From Bacteroidales bacterium UBA1035 (GTDB lineage: Bacteria > Bacteroidota > Bacteroidia > Bacteroidales > Dysgonomonadaceae), in NCBI GenBank assembly GCA_002316835.1, contig DCEG01000047.1, positions 1-55,194 on the forward strand: a stretch of 55,194 nucleotides of DNA, written 5' to 3'. Below are positions 16,276 to 25,850 of this stretch, piece by piece (within the stretch, counting starts at the first letter, position 1; every line of letters begins with the position of its first letter). The notes under the pieces were generated by a model. It was not told the DNA's origin. It was given only the letters and a program-made list of their open reading frames with translations, and ran no database searches. Made by a program: the position numbers and the translations under genes.

Positions 16276-18177
16276 TTATTCCAAATACGTATAACCGTAT
16301 AATCCTGAACGGTAATTCGAAAGAAATTCTTTTCCTTCTTCAACCGAAATTTGGCCTTTCTTTACCGAGCTCATTACCCAGGTTTCTACCGTGCGAACCA
16401 GCTTTTTAGCATTGTACTGAGCGTATTCCAGCACTTCAGCAACAGTTTCTCCGTCAATAACCTGTTCTATTCTGTATCCGGTGTTGTCGTCTGTTACCAC
16501 GTGTACAACATTGGTGTCGCCAAACAAGTTATGTAAATCACCCAGAATTTCCTGATAAGCACCCACCAAAAAAACGCCTATATAGTACGATTCGTTTTTC
16601 TTCAATGAATGAACCGGTAAAAACGATTGATGAAATCCGCCCTGAGCTGTATAGCTGGCAATTTTTCCGTCAGAATCGCAGGTGATATCCTGTAGCGTGG
16701 CTGTCCTTTCCGGCTTTTCATCCAATCGATGGATGGGAATGATAGGAAATACCTGATCTATTGCCCACGAGTCAGGCAAGGATTGAAACAACGAGAAATT
16801 ACAAAAATACTTGTCAGGTAGCAACGATGAAAGCTGGCGCAACTCCTCCGGAGCGTGCTTTGCACGATTTATCGTAATATTTATTTCCCGGATAATTGAA
16901 AAATAGAGTTGTTCAACCTGAGCGCGGGTTTTCAGCTCAAGCATTCCCAGACTAAATAAGTCCAGAGATTCCTCCCTGATTTGCTGTGCGTCATGCCACG
17001 CCTCCAGCATGCGCGTTTGTGTCAGGTTATCCCATATTTTATATAACTCTTTCACCAATTCGTGATCATTTTCCTGAACTTCAGCTTCCTCTTCCCATTC
17101 GGGTAAGGTGGCAGTCTCCAGTACTTCGAAAATAAGAATCGAATGATGTGCGGTAAGTGCCCGACCTGATTCGGTTATGATTTTAGGGTGGGGAATTTCA
17201 TTTTTGTTGGCCGCATCAACGAAAGAGAAAACCGAGTCATTCACGTATTCCTGAATAGAATAATTGATGCTGTTTTCACTGTATGACGATCGCGTGCCGT
17301 CATAATCAACGCCAAGTCCGCCGCCGATGTCCACAAATTCAATTTTGAATCCTAATAAGTGAAGCTGTACATAAAACTGTGATGCTTCACGCAAAGCGGT
17401 TTTTACACGCCGTATCTTAGTGATCTGGCTACCGATGTGAAAATGGATCAACCGGAAACTTTCGGTCATTTTGTGTTTTTTGAGTAACTCCAGAGCCTCG
17501 AGCAATTCACTGGAGTTCAATCCAAATTTACTTCCATCGCCTCCTGATTCTTCCCATTTCCCACTTCCGGAACTAGCTAGCTTAATGCGAATACCAATAT
17601 TGGGCTTTACTTTTAACCGCTTGGCAATTTCAATGGTCAATTCAAGTTCGTTCAGTTTTTCAATAACTATAAAAACTTCTTTACCCATTTTTTTCGCCAA
17701 CAATGCCAGCTCTATATAACTTTCATCTTTGTAACCGTTACAAATGATAATGGAATTTTCGCTTGTGTTAATTGCGAGAACTGCATGGAGTTCAGGCTTT
17801 GAGCCTGCTTCAAGGCCGATATTGAATCTTTTTCCATAGGTGACGATTTCTTCCACCACTTGGCGCATCTGATTTACCTTAATAGGGTAGACAATGTAGT
17901 TTTGAGATCCGTAACCGTATTCTTTGGCTGCTATTTCAAAGCATGTTGAAATTTTTTCGATCCGGTTATCCAAGATTTGTGGAAACCTAACCAAAACTGG
18001 AGCCGATACGTCGCGAAGATAAAGCTCGCGCATCAGTTCGTTCAAATCAACGCTTCCACCCGATTTTTTCTTGGGTGTAACTTGAACATTACCCTTCTCG
18101 TTAATAGAGAAATATCCGTTTCCCCAGCCGTTTATGTTATACAATTCTTCCGAATCTTCTATACGCCATTTTCTCAT
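16276..18177 (-). CDS. speA: Biosynthetic arginine decarboxylase
   Basis: SpeA decarboxylates arginine to agmatine, the first step of polyamine synthesis by the agmatine route. The 633-residue product is a large fold-III PLP enzyme. The PLP lysine is in NYIVYPIKVNQMRQ (near 90), GSKPELHAVLAI and a glycine-rich phosphate loop VDIGGGLGVDYDGTRSSY come later, and the C terminus contains DNTGYRIEQVIDGETVAEVL. I chose ATG at 18177 (MRKWRIEDSEELYNI), the conserved Bacteroidota start. An upstream in-frame ATG would add 13 hydrophobic residues. A -7 box lies at 18214-18221. The product pairs functionally with NspC encoded at 13436. Confidence 0.95.
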   Translation of the reverse strand: MRKWRIEDSEELYNINGWGNGYFSINEKGNVQVTPKKKSGGSVDLNELMRELYLRDVSAPVLVRFPQILDNRIEKISTCFEIAAKEYGYGSQNYIVYPIKVNQMRQVVEEIVTYGKRFNIGLEAGSKPELHAVLAINTSENSIIICNGYKDESYIELALLAKKMGKEVFIVIEKLNELELTIEIAKRLKVKPNIGIRIKLASSGSGKWEESGGDGSKFGLNSSELLEALELLKKHKMTESFRLIHFHIGSQITKIRRVKTALREASQFYVQLHLLGFKIEFVDIGGGLGVDYDGTRSSYSENSINYSIQEYVNDSVFSFVDAANKNEIPHPKIITESGRALTAHHSILIFEVLETATLPEWEEEAEVQENDHELVKELYKIWDNLTQTRMLEAWHDAQQIREESLDLFSLGMLELKTRAQVEQLYFSIIREINITINRAKHAPEELRQLSSLLPDKYFCNFSLFQSLPDSWAIDQVFPIIPIHRLDEKPERTATLQDITCDSDGKIASYTAQGGFHQSFLPVHSLKKNESYYIGVFLVGAYQEILGDLHNLFGDTNVVHVVTDDNTGYRIEQVIDGETVAEVLEYAQYNAKKLVRTVETWVMSSVKKGQISVEEGKEFLSNYRSGLYGYTYLE

Positions 18178-18213
18178 TATCAGTACAATAAAAAAAGTGA
18201 TGAATTTAAAGTA

Positions 18214-18221
18214 CAAAAATA
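18214..18221 (-). promoter_or_regulatory. -7 box of speA
   Basis: The minus strand reads TATTTTTG, matching TAnnTTTG, 36 nt above the chosen ATG. This supports the start at 18177 over the one at 18216, which lies inside the box. Confidence 0.45.
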
Positions 18222-18368
18222 ATCAATTTATTTGTTATTCTTTCAGTTTAGCAACAACGTAGGGTTAAAAAGAACAAAATTTGGTTTTTGTGCTTTTTTA
18301 ACGTTGTTTCGTGCAGCGTTTTTGCAGATATCTCATCTATGTATATATGACCTCATAATTTTAGATAT

Positions 18369-19637
18369 ATGAACTCAATGATTAAAATCCATTCTTTGAT
18401 ACTAACTTTTGCAGTAATGCTTTCCGGCTGTGAGAAATCGGATAACGATATCAAGGCGGGAGATCTTCCCGATCCGATTGAAATAGAACTTCGATCTACC
18501 GATAAAGAAATTCTAAAAACCGATCAGCAATTCGCTTTCGAATTTTTTGCCAACGTTTTCGATGAAGAAGCCAAAGGCGAAGACAAAAGCTTTATGGTAT
18601 CGCCTTTCAGTTTGAGCATGGCGCTGGCAATGACGTGGAACGGTGCAGCCGGAGAGACCAAGACTGCGATGCAAGAAACGTTGAAAATGGGTGAAAGGAG
18701 CGATAAGGAGATCAACGAATACTACCAAAAACTGAAAGAAGCCTTGCTTAAAACTGATCCATCCACCAAATTATCGATAGCCAACTCTATTTTTACCAAT
18801 AAGTTCATTACAATTAATCCCGCTTTTATTAAAACCAATACCGATTATTACAACGCTACGGTTCAATCGGTAGATTTTTCAGATCTAAAAACTGTGGGCA
18901 TTATCAATAAATGGGCCTCGGACAATACTAACGGATTAATTGAGGAAGTTCTTGATAAGACCGACCCTGCGGCTCTGATGTATTTGCTTAACGCCATTTA
19001 TTTTAAGGGTATTTGGACTTCGAAATTTGAAACGGAAAATACATCGAAAAAAGCATTTATGACCGAAAACGGTACAAAACGAACGGTGGATATGATGTCA
19101 CAAACCGCTGATTTCAATTATACTGAAGACGAAACCATGCAGGTTGTACAACTTCCATATGGTAATCAGGCGTTTAGCATGTTAGTGTTGTTGCCTAAGA
19201 GCGGTAAAAAGCAGATAGATCTGGTTGCCGCCTTGAAAAATAAAGAATATTGGCAGAGAAATGTTGCATCGTTGCGTGAAAGGGAAGTAGAGCTTTATCT
19301 TCCGAAATTCAAAACCAAATACAGCAAAAAATTAAACGACGTTCTGATAAACATGGGAATGGGAATCGCTTTCGATAGCGAGAGGGCTGATTTTTCCCGG
19401 ATGCTTGATACAGATAGTAATATTCGGGCTTTTATTTCTTTCGTAACACAAGATACCTACATCAGCACGGATGAATCGGGAACCGAAGCCGCCGCGGTAA
19501 CTGTTGTTGGAATGGAAATGACCTCCATAGGCCCGCCGCAAAAAGTAGTTTTCAATGCAGACAAACCTTTTATTTATCTTATCCAGGAAAACTCTACCGG
19601 TGCCGTTTTGTTTATGGGAGCGGTGAAAGATATTTAG
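18369..19637 (+). CDS. Serpin-family protease inhibitor lipoprotein
   Basis: The 422-residue protein has a lipoprotein signal (MLSGC, lipidated Cys near 21) and a full serpin fold: FAFEFFANVF, SPFSLSMALAMTWNGA, YLLNAIYFKGIW, and the C-terminal signature FNADKPFIYLIQENSTGAVLFMG. The reactive-centre loop starts at E369 with the intact hinge ESGTEAAAVT, which fits an inhibitory serpin. By spacing with alpha-1-antitrypsin, P1-P1' is about Thr385-Ser, with Met as the neighbouring P2. Serpins trap serine or cysteine proteases, so this envelope-anchored form may guard against host, competitor or self proteases. It is transcribed alone and ends in a terminator. Confidence 0.93.
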   Translation: MNSMIKIHSLILTFAVMLSGCEKSDNDIKAGDLPDPIEIELRSTDKEILKTDQQFAFEFFANVFDEEAKGEDKSFMVSPFSLSMALAMTWNGAAGETKTAMQETLKMGERSDKEINEYYQKLKEALLKTDPSTKLSIANSIFTNKFITINPAFIKTNTDYYNATVQSVDFSDLKTVGIINKWASDNTNGLIEEVLDKTDPAALMYLLNAIYFKGIWTSKFETENTSKKAFMTENGTKRTVDMMSQTADFNYTEDETMQVVQLPYGNQAFSMLVLLPKSGKKQIDLVAALKNKEYWQRNVASLREREVELYLPKFKTKYSKKLNDVLINMGMGIAFDSERADFSRMLDTDSNIRAFISFVTQDTYISTDESGTEAAAVTVVGMEMTSIGPPQKVVFNADKPFIYLIQENSTGAVLFMGAVKDI

Positions 19638-20029
19638 ACGAACATAAAAGCAAATCTTTTCATTTTTACAATAATTTTTTATTAAACGCTAAGCCACTCA
19701 ATAATTTATATGTGTTGAGTGGCTTTTTACTTTAGATTTTAATAAAATCTCTCATCGAACAAATTAATAATGTAACCAATTGATTGACTTGTGAGTTTGA
19801 CAAAATGGAAAACATTTCTTGTTGATAGAAAAATTAATGCTCTGTTTGTTAGCCAAATAGAAAATATTTTGGAAAACTTTCTGCTTTGTTGAAAACTTTT
19901 TATTGATTTTTTTTGTTAACCTTAAAACATTTCTTAAACTTGTAATCCCAAATAACCATACTGTGGGAAAAGTTGTATTTTATTATTTGGAAAAACATTT
20001 TAATTAATCGGTCAAAAAAAATTTAATTG
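19638..20029. other. 392-bp gap between the serpin gene and nrdJ
   Basis: The gap holds the serpin terminator (19692-19728) and then about 300 bp of AT-rich DNA. I looked for a cobalamin riboswitch ahead of the B12-dependent reductase. The GCCACT string here is only an arm of the terminator, and no B12-box context is seen. Confidence 0.5.
19692..19728 (+). terminator. Intrinsic terminator of the serpin gene
   Basis: Perfect 10-bp arms AGCCACTCAA (19692-19701) and TTGAGTGGCT (19715-19724), followed by T residues. Confidence 0.9.
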
Positions 20030-22573
20030 ATGAAGAAAAAGATTTATACTTTCGACGAGGCTTACAATGCTTCGTTGGAGTATTTTAAAGGCGATGAACT
20101 TGCGGCAAAAGTTTGGGTTAGCAAGTACGCTTTGAAGGACAGTGATGGCAACATTTATGAGAAAACGCCTGAAGACATGCACTGGAGATTGGCAAATGAG
20201 ATTGGAAGAATCGAAAAGAAGTATGCCAATCCGCTGAGCGAAAAGGAATTGTTCGACTTGTTCGACCAATTTAAGTACATTCTTCCACAGGGAAGCCCGA
20301 TGACGGGAATCGGAAACGATTTTCAGGTGGCATCGTTGTCGAACTGTTTTGTGATCGGGATGGGTGGTAGCGCCGATTCTTACGGGGCGATCATCCGTAT
20401 CGATGAAGAACAGGTACAACTGATGAAGCGTCGGGGTGGCGTGGGACACGATCTTTCACACATCCGGCCAAAAGGATCGCCCGTTAAGAATTCGGCGCTT
20501 ACCTCCACCGGTTTGGTTCCGTTTATGGAAAGATATTCCAATTCTACTCGCGAAGTTGCACAGGATGGCCGTCGCGGTGCCTTGATGCTGAGTGTTTCCA
20601 TCAAACATCCCGACGCGGAAGATTTTATCGATGCGAAACTGGAGCAAGGAAAAGTTACCGGAGCTAATATATCGGTAAAGATTGATGACGGTTTCATGAA
20701 AGCTGTGAAAGATGGGACGGTTTATCAGCAGCAATATCCTATCGATTCCAAAGAGCCGAAATACACCAAGAATATTGATGCAAAAGAACTGTGGAATAAA
20801 ATAGTGCACAATGCTTGGCGTTCGGCTGAACCGGGAGTATTGTTCTGGGATACGATTATTCGTGAGTCGGTTCCCGATTGTTATGCCGATTTGGGTTTCC
20901 AAACAGTTTCTACTAATCCTTGTGGCGAAATTCCGTTGTGTCCATACGACAGCTGTCGTTTGCTAGCCATCAACCTGTATTCTTATGTGGTGAATCCGTT
21001 TAAGAAGGACGCTTATTTCGATTTTGAGCTTTTCGGTAAGCATGTTCGGCTCGCTCAGCGTATCATGGATGACATTATCGATTTGGAGTCTGAAAAGATC
21101 GATATGATCCTCGATAAGATCAACAGCGACCCCGAATCGGAAGAAGTGAAATCATCGGAACGTACGTTGTGGGAGAAAATCCGCAAGAAAACACTCGAAG
21201 GTCGTCGTACAGGGGTGGGCATCACCGCCGAAGGCGACATGCTTGCTGCTTTGGGAATCCGATACGGTTCGGAAGAAGGAAATGATTTCTCGGAAAAAGT
21301 TCACAAAATGGTCGCTTTGAACGCTTACGCGTCATCGGTGGAGATGGCGAAAGAACGTGGCGCTTTCGAAGTGTACGATGCCAAAAGAGAAAAGGACAAT
21401 CCGTTCGTGAACAGACTCAAGGACGAAGATGCTCAACTTTACAAGGATATGGTGAAGTACGGCCGTCGTAACATCGCCTGCCTGACCATTGCACCTACCG
21501 GAACGACAAGTTTGATGTCGCAGACTACTTCGGGGATCGAGCCGGTTTTCATGCCTGTTTACAAACGTCGTCGTAAAGTAAATCCAAACGATAAAGATGT
21601 AAAGATCGATTTCGTGGATGAGAACGGAGATTCGTGGGAAGAATACGTAGTTTTCCACCATAAATTTGTGGATTGGATGGAAGCAAACGGACATTCTACC
21701 ACTAAAAAATATTCCAATGAAGAAATCGATGCATTGGTGGAAAAATCTCCGTACTACAAAGCAACTTCCAACGATGTGGACTGGCTGATGAAAGTGCGTA
21801 TGCAAGGACGTGTTCAGAAGTGGGTTGACCACAGCATCAGTGTAACCATAAATTTACCCAGCGATGTCAGCGAAGAACTTGTTGGCGAACTGTACATGGA
21901 GGCATGGAAAAGCGGTTGTAAAGGTTGCACCGTTTATCGCGATGGTTCCCGTTCGGGTGTGCTGATTACAAACGAAGAAAAGGAAGACACTAAAAACGAT
22001 GAAGATTGCTACGAGTTACCGCAAATAGTAACTTCTCGTCCTACGGAATTGGAAGCAGATGTGATTAAGTTTCAGAACAATAAGGAGAAATGGATTGCAT
22101 TTATAGGATTGCTCAATGGTCGTCCGTACGAAATTTTTACCGGTATCAACGATGAAGACGACGGAATAATGATTCCTAAAACAGTTACGACCGGTAAAAT
22201 CATCAAAGCATACTACAACGATGGACAGAAACATTACGACTTTCAGTTTCAAAACCGTAGAGGTTACAAAATCACCATCGAAGGACTGGACAGCAAGTTT
22301 AATCCCGAATTCTGGAATTATGCCAAACTTATTTCAGGAGTACTTCGTTATGGAATGCCTATTGATCAGGTAATTAAACTGGTATCGGGACTGGAACTTG
22401 ATAGCGAAACCATCAATACCTGGAAGAATGGAGTTGAGCGTGCGCTGAAACGTTATTTGCCCAACGAAACCGAAATGAAGGGCCAAAAATGCCCTGTTTG
22501 CAACCACGAATCGTTAGTCTTTGAAGAAGGTTGCTTGAAATGTCGTAACTGTGGAGCATCGAAATGCGGATAA
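20030..22573 (+). CDS. nrdJ: Adenosylcobalamin-dependent (class II) ribonucleotide reductase
   Basis: This enzyme makes deoxyribonucleotides from ribonucleotides using adenosylcobalamin to start radical chemistry, without needing oxygen. The 847-residue product has LPQGSPMTGIGND, ASLSNCFVIG (redox cysteine), GGVGHDLSHIRPKGSPV, the active-site loop STNPCGEIPLCPYDSCRL, and the APTGTTSLM phosphate loop. It ends in a C-terminal zinc-ribbon-like tail with CPVC, CLKC, CGASKCG. The ATG at 20030 (MKKKIYTFDEAY) is preferred over a TTG one codon upstream. No recognisable B12 riboswitch precedes it. Confidence 0.95.
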   Translation: MKKKIYTFDEAYNASLEYFKGDELAAKVWVSKYALKDSDGNIYEKTPEDMHWRLANEIGRIEKKYANPLSEKELFDLFDQFKYILPQGSPMTGIGNDFQVASLSNCFVIGMGGSADSYGAIIRIDEEQVQLMKRRGGVGHDLSHIRPKGSPVKNSALTSTGLVPFMERYSNSTREVAQDGRRGALMLSVSIKHPDAEDFIDAKLEQGKVTGANISVKIDDGFMKAVKDGTVYQQQYPIDSKEPKYTKNIDAKELWNKIVHNAWRSAEPGVLFWDTIIRESVPDCYADLGFQTVSTNPCGEIPLCPYDSCRLLAINLYSYVVNPFKKDAYFDFELFGKHVRLAQRIMDDIIDLESEKIDMILDKINSDPESEEVKSSERTLWEKIRKKTLEGRRTGVGITAEGDMLAALGIRYGSEEGNDFSEKVHKMVALNAYASSVEMAKERGAFEVYDAKREKDNPFVNRLKDEDAQLYKDMVKYGRRNIACLTIAPTGTTSLMSQTTSGIEPVFMPVYKRRRKVNPNDKDVKIDFVDENGDSWEEYVVFHHKFVDWMEANGHSTTKKYSNEEIDALVEKSPYYKATSNDVDWLMKVRMQGRVQKWVDHSISVTINLPSDVSEELVGELYMEAWKSGCKGCTVYRDGSRSGVLITNEEKEDTKNDEDCYELPQIVTSRPTELEADVIKFQNNKEKWIAFIGLLNGRPYEIFTGINDEDDGIMIPKTVTTGKIIKAYYNDGQKHYDFQFQNRRGYKITIEGLDSKFNPEFWNYAKLISGVLRYGMPIDQVIKLVSGLELDSETINTWKNGVERALKRYLPNETEMKGQKCPVCNHESLVFEEGCLKCRNCGASKCG

Positions 22574-22602
22574 TTAGTAACCGTTTGGCGAATTAGAAAT
22601 AG

Positions 22603-22633
22603 AAAAAGCGATATCGAACGGTGTCGCTTTTTT
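22603..22633 (+). terminator. Intrinsic terminator of nrdJ
   Basis: AAAAAGCGATATC pairs with GGTGTCGCTTTTT (two G:U pairs) around a GAAC loop, ending in six T. Confidence 0.88.
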
Positions 22634-22638
22634 AATGT

Positions 22639-22654
22639 TAATTTTGTAATTTTG
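22639..22654 (+). promoter_or_regulatory. Tandem -7-like boxes before yigZ
   Basis: TAATTTTG occurs twice in direct succession (22639-22646 and 22647-22654), the second ending 4 nt before the ATG at 22659. Only the first leaves room for a short leader. Confidence 0.35.
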
Positions 22655-22658
22655 TCCT

Positions 22659-23258
22659 ATGCAAGATACCTATAAAACCATAGAATCCTCAGCCGAAGGC
22701 TATATCACGGAGAAAAAAAGCAAGTTTCTTTCGTTTATTTTTCCTGTGAAATCACCTGAAGAAGTAAAAGAAATAGTGGATGAACATCGTAAGAAGTATT
22801 ACGATGCGCGGCACGTTTGTTGGGCCTATATGCTGGGATCGGATAGGGAAGAGTTTCGTTCAAACGATGACGGAGAACCATCGGGAACAGCAGGACGGCC
22901 GATATTGGGACAAATAAATTCGTATGAACTTACCAATGTTTTAATTCTTGTTATTCGATATTTTGGTGGAACGCTTTTGGGAACAAGCGGATTGATTAAA
23001 GCTTACAAGGAAGCCGCAGAAGATGCCATAAAAAACGCTGAAATTGTTGAAAAAACTATCGATGAGACATTTATTATTCATTTCGAATATTTGCTGCTCA
23101 ACGATGTGATGCGTGTCTTAAAACAATTCGAAAACGTTAATTGGGAACAGGATTTTCAGGAAAGTTGTACGATGAAACTTCGCATTAGAAAATCAGAATT
23201 TCAGCGACTTCACGACAACCTTTCACAAATTTACGGCGTGAAAATTGAAAAACATTAA
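22659..23258 (+). CDS. YigZ/IMPACT-family protein
   Basis: The 199-residue protein matches the YigZ family. The UPF0029/IMPACT N-terminal domain contains KKSKFLSFIFPV, YYDARHVCWAYMLG, the signature SNDDGEPSGTAGRPILG, and VIRYFGGTLLGTSGLIKAY. A short C-terminal DUF1949-like domain follows. The biochemical role is not settled; related IMPACT proteins bind translation factors in eukaryotes. It is transcribed alone after the nrdJ terminator. Confidence 0.92.
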   Translation: MQDTYKTIESSAEGYITEKKSKFLSFIFPVKSPEEVKEIVDEHRKKYYDARHVCWAYMLGSDREEFRSNDDGEPSGTAGRPILGQINSYELTNVLILVIRYFGGTLLGTSGLIKAYKEAAEDAIKNAEIVEKTIDETFIIHFEYLLLNDVMRVLKQFENVNWEQDFQESCTMKLRIRKSEFQRLHDNLSQIYGVKIEKH

Positions 23259-23383
23259 GGATATTCTGTGTAATATGCTTTTTGTCAAGGCTATAGGTTG
23301 AGAATGTCCTCTTTTTTACTTCGTTTTCACACAATAATTAATAACAAAATTTTGAAAAATTCTTTTTGCTGATACAAAATTAC

Positions 23384-23391
23384 TACTTTTG
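23384..23391 (+). promoter_or_regulatory. -7 box of topA
   Basis: TACTTTTG (followed by C) fits TAnnTTTG, about 51 nt before the topA ATG. No TTTG sits at ideal -33 spacing. Confidence 0.4.
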
Positions 23392-23414
23392 CAGGCGAAA
23401 AACGAAGTGAAATA

Positions 23415-23427
23415 CCCCTTATGGGGG
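23415..23427 (+). promoter_or_regulatory. CCCC-N4-GGGGG element in the topA leader
   Basis: CCCCTTATGGGGG lies between the predicted start site and the ATG. It could be a small leader hairpin or a protein site, and it resembles the site at 36769-36782. Confidence 0.35.
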
Positions 23428-23442
23428 TTTAAAATAAGATGA

Positions 23443-25809
23443 ATGGCAAAAAATTTGGTTATCGTTGAGTCGCCCGCAAAGGCAAAAACTATTGAAAAAT
23501 TTTTGGGTAGTGATTTTAAAGTAATGTCAAGTTACGGGCATATTCGCGATCTCAAAAAGAAAGATTTCAGTATTGATATTGAAAATAATTTCGAACCCAT
23601 TTACGAAATTCCGGCAGACAAGAAAAAGGTTGTAACGGAGTTAAAAGCTGCGTCTAAAAGTGCAGATACTGTTTGGCTCGCTTCCGATGAGGACCGCGAA
23701 GGAGAAGCCATATCGTGGCACTTGTATGATGTGCTGGATTTAAAGAATAAAGATACCAAACGAATTGTTTTTCATGAGATTACCAAGCCTGCCATTCAGG
23801 AGGCTGTAAAAAATCCAAGGAAAATAGATAAAAACTTGGTCGATGCACAGCAAGCTCGTCGTGTGTTGGACAGAATTGTTGGCTTTGAACTTTCACCCGT
23901 CTTGTGGCGAAAAATAAAACCTGCGCTATCGGCAGGACGAGTTCAATCGGTTGCTGTAAGACTTATTGTTGAACGTGAACGTGAAATTCAGAATTTCAAT
24001 AGTGAAGCCGCTTACCGAATTATCGCCATTTTTACCAAAGAAGAGAACGGGCAGCAATACGAAATAAAAGCTGAATATAACAAGCGGATTCAAACCAAAG
24101 AAGAGGCGCTGGCTTTGCTGGAAAAACTGAAATCATCGGTTTTCACGGTCGAAGATATCACTACCAAACCGGCGAAAAAATCGCCTGCGCCACCGTTCAC
24201 CACATCTACATTGCAGCAGGAAGCGTCGCGAAAACTCGGTTTCTCGGTGGCGCAGACGATGATGGTTGCGCAACGTTTATATGAATCGGGACGGATTACT
24301 TATATGAGAACTGACTCCGTAAATTTGTCTGCTCTCGCAATCAATACTACTAAAGCAGAAATAATTGGACAGTACGGTGAGAATTACCTGAAAATCAGAA
24401 AATATACTACAAAATCCAAAGGTGCACAGGAAGCGCACGAAGCCATTCGTCCCACTTACATTAACGAACATGAAGCGGGTGCAACTGCACAGGAAAAACG
24501 TCTTTATGATTTGATATGGAAGCGTACCATTGCATCGCAAATGGCAGATGCTGAACTCGAGAGGACTGTCGCTACCATAGATATTTCCAATGCCGATGGT
24601 AAATTCGTTGCTACAGGCGAAGTGATTAAATTCGATGGGTTTTTACGCGTTTACATGGAAGGTACAGATGAAGAAAATGGTGAAAACGAAAGCGGATTGC
24701 TCCCTCCGATGAAAGTAAAGGAAGTGTTGCTGATGCAGGAGACCACTGCCACAGAACGCTTTACACAGCGCCCACCGCGATATACAGAAGCTTCGCTTGT
24801 ACGTAAAATGGAGGAGTTGGGTATTGGCCGTCCATCTACGTATGCGCCAACAATTTCTACGATCCAAAACCGCGAATACGTGGAAAAGAAAACTGTTGAT
24901 GGCGTAGAAAGAGTTTATAACATTCTCACGCTGAAAAGCGGAAAAATAAAAGATACCGATAAAAAAGAAATAGCAGGAACCGACAAGAACAAACTTGTTC
25001 CTACGGACATCGGAATTGTAGTGAATGACTTTCTGGTAGAGTTTTTCCCAAGAATTGTAGATTATCATTTTACTGCAAACGTTGAAAAAGATTTCGATAC
25101 TATTGCCGAAGGCAAGCAGCAGTGGAACAGCGCAATAAATGATTTTTATAAAGTGTTTCGTCCGATTGTGGAAGAGACCATGGAGATGCGGATGGAGCAC
25201 AAAGCCGGTGAGCGTGTGCTCGGGCAAGATCCTAAAACCGGTCGTCAGGTATCGGTGAAAATTGGTAGGTATGGACCATTGGTACAGATTGGAACTCCCG
25301 ACGAAGAAGAAAAACCTAAGTTTGCTTCCTTGCAAAAAACACAATCTATCGAAACCATTTCACTGGAAGAAGCACTCAAATTATTTGATTTGCCTCGCTC
25401 GTTAGGAGCATTTCGGGATAAAGAAATGACGGTTGGTATTGGCAGATTTGGTCCATATATTCGTCACAACAACAAATTTGTTTCGTTACCAAAAGGTGTT
25501 GACCCGTTGGAAATTACCGCTGAAGAAGCTATCGAACTGATCGAGGCCAAAGAGAAGAAAGACAGAGAAAAGATCATCAAAACTTTTGATGGAGAGCCTG
25601 AATTACAAGTGTTAAATGGCAGATACGGTCCTTATATCGCATATAAAAAAGAGAATTTCAAGATTCCTAAATCACAAAAACCGGAAGAATTGACATTGGA
25701 GTTATGTAAAAAGATAATCGAAGGAACGTTAAAAACCGATTCTGCGAAAAAAACTACGAAGAAAACGACTAAAACGGCTAAAACTTCGTCAAAGAAAACA
25801 AAAGAATAG
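23443..25809 (+). CDS. topA: DNA topoisomerase I (type IA)
   Basis: TopA relaxes negatively supercoiled DNA through a 5'-phosphotyrosine intermediate. The 788-residue product starts with the TOPRIM domain (MAKNLVIVESPAKAKTIEKFLG, then DEDREGEAISWHL). It has the catalytic tyrosine Y287 in RITYMRTDS and the GIGRPSTYAPTIS and PPRYTEASLVRKMEE signatures. The C terminus carries short topoisomerase repeats of the GRYGPY type (GRYGPLVQIG, GRFGPYIRHN, GRYGPYIAYK) instead of zinc fingers, plus a Lys/Thr-rich tail. This matches other Bacteroidota enzymes. Confidence 0.96.
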   Translation: MAKNLVIVESPAKAKTIEKFLGSDFKVMSSYGHIRDLKKKDFSIDIENNFEPIYEIPADKKKVVTELKAASKSADTVWLASDEDREGEAISWHLYDVLDLKNKDTKRIVFHEITKPAIQEAVKNPRKIDKNLVDAQQARRVLDRIVGFELSPVLWRKIKPALSAGRVQSVAVRLIVEREREIQNFNSEAAYRIIAIFTKEENGQQYEIKAEYNKRIQTKEEALALLEKLKSSVFTVEDITTKPAKKSPAPPFTTSTLQQEASRKLGFSVAQTMMVAQRLYESGRITYMRTDSVNLSALAINTTKAEIIGQYGENYLKIRKYTTKSKGAQEAHEAIRPTYINEHEAGATAQEKRLYDLIWKRTIASQMADAELERTVATIDISNADGKFVATGEVIKFDGFLRVYMEGTDEENGENESGLLPPMKVKEVLLMQETTATERFTQRPPRYTEASLVRKMEELGIGRPSTYAPTISTIQNREYVEKKTVDGVERVYNILTLKSGKIKDTDKKEIAGTDKNKLVPTDIGIVVNDFLVEFFPRIVDYHFTANVEKDFDTIAEGKQQWNSAINDFYKVFRPIVEETMEMRMEHKAGERVLGQDPKTGRQVSVKIGRYGPLVQIGTPDEEEKPKFASLQKTQSIETISLEEALKLFDLPRSLGAFRDKEMTVGIGRFGPYIRHNNKFVSLPKGVDPLEITAEEAIELIEAKEKKDREKIIKTFDGEPELQVLNGRYGPYIAYKKENFKIPKSQKPEELTLELCKKIIEGTLKTDSAKKTTKKTTKTAKTSSKKTKE

Positions 25810-25816
25810 TTTTTTT

Positions 25817-25842
25817 GTCATTCTGAACGTAGTGAAGAATCT
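25817..25842 (+). repeat. Left 26-bp inverted repeat of the GIY-YIG element
   Basis: The sequence starts GTCATTCTGAACGTAGTGAA and ends GAATCT. It matches the reverse complement of 26154-26179 at 21 of 26 positions and brackets the broken GIY-YIG gene. Confidence 0.8.
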
Positions 25843-25850
25843 AAAACCAG

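Noticed and set aside
19690..20029. Cobalamin riboswitch before nrdJ
   Set aside because: The GCCACT string belongs to a perfect terminator stem, and no B12-box or surrounding helices of the riboswitch are visible.
24643..25344. Long open frame opposite topA
   Set aside because: It has Cys/Phe-rich low-complexity text with no domain, lies wholly inside topA, and topA is intact and well conserved.
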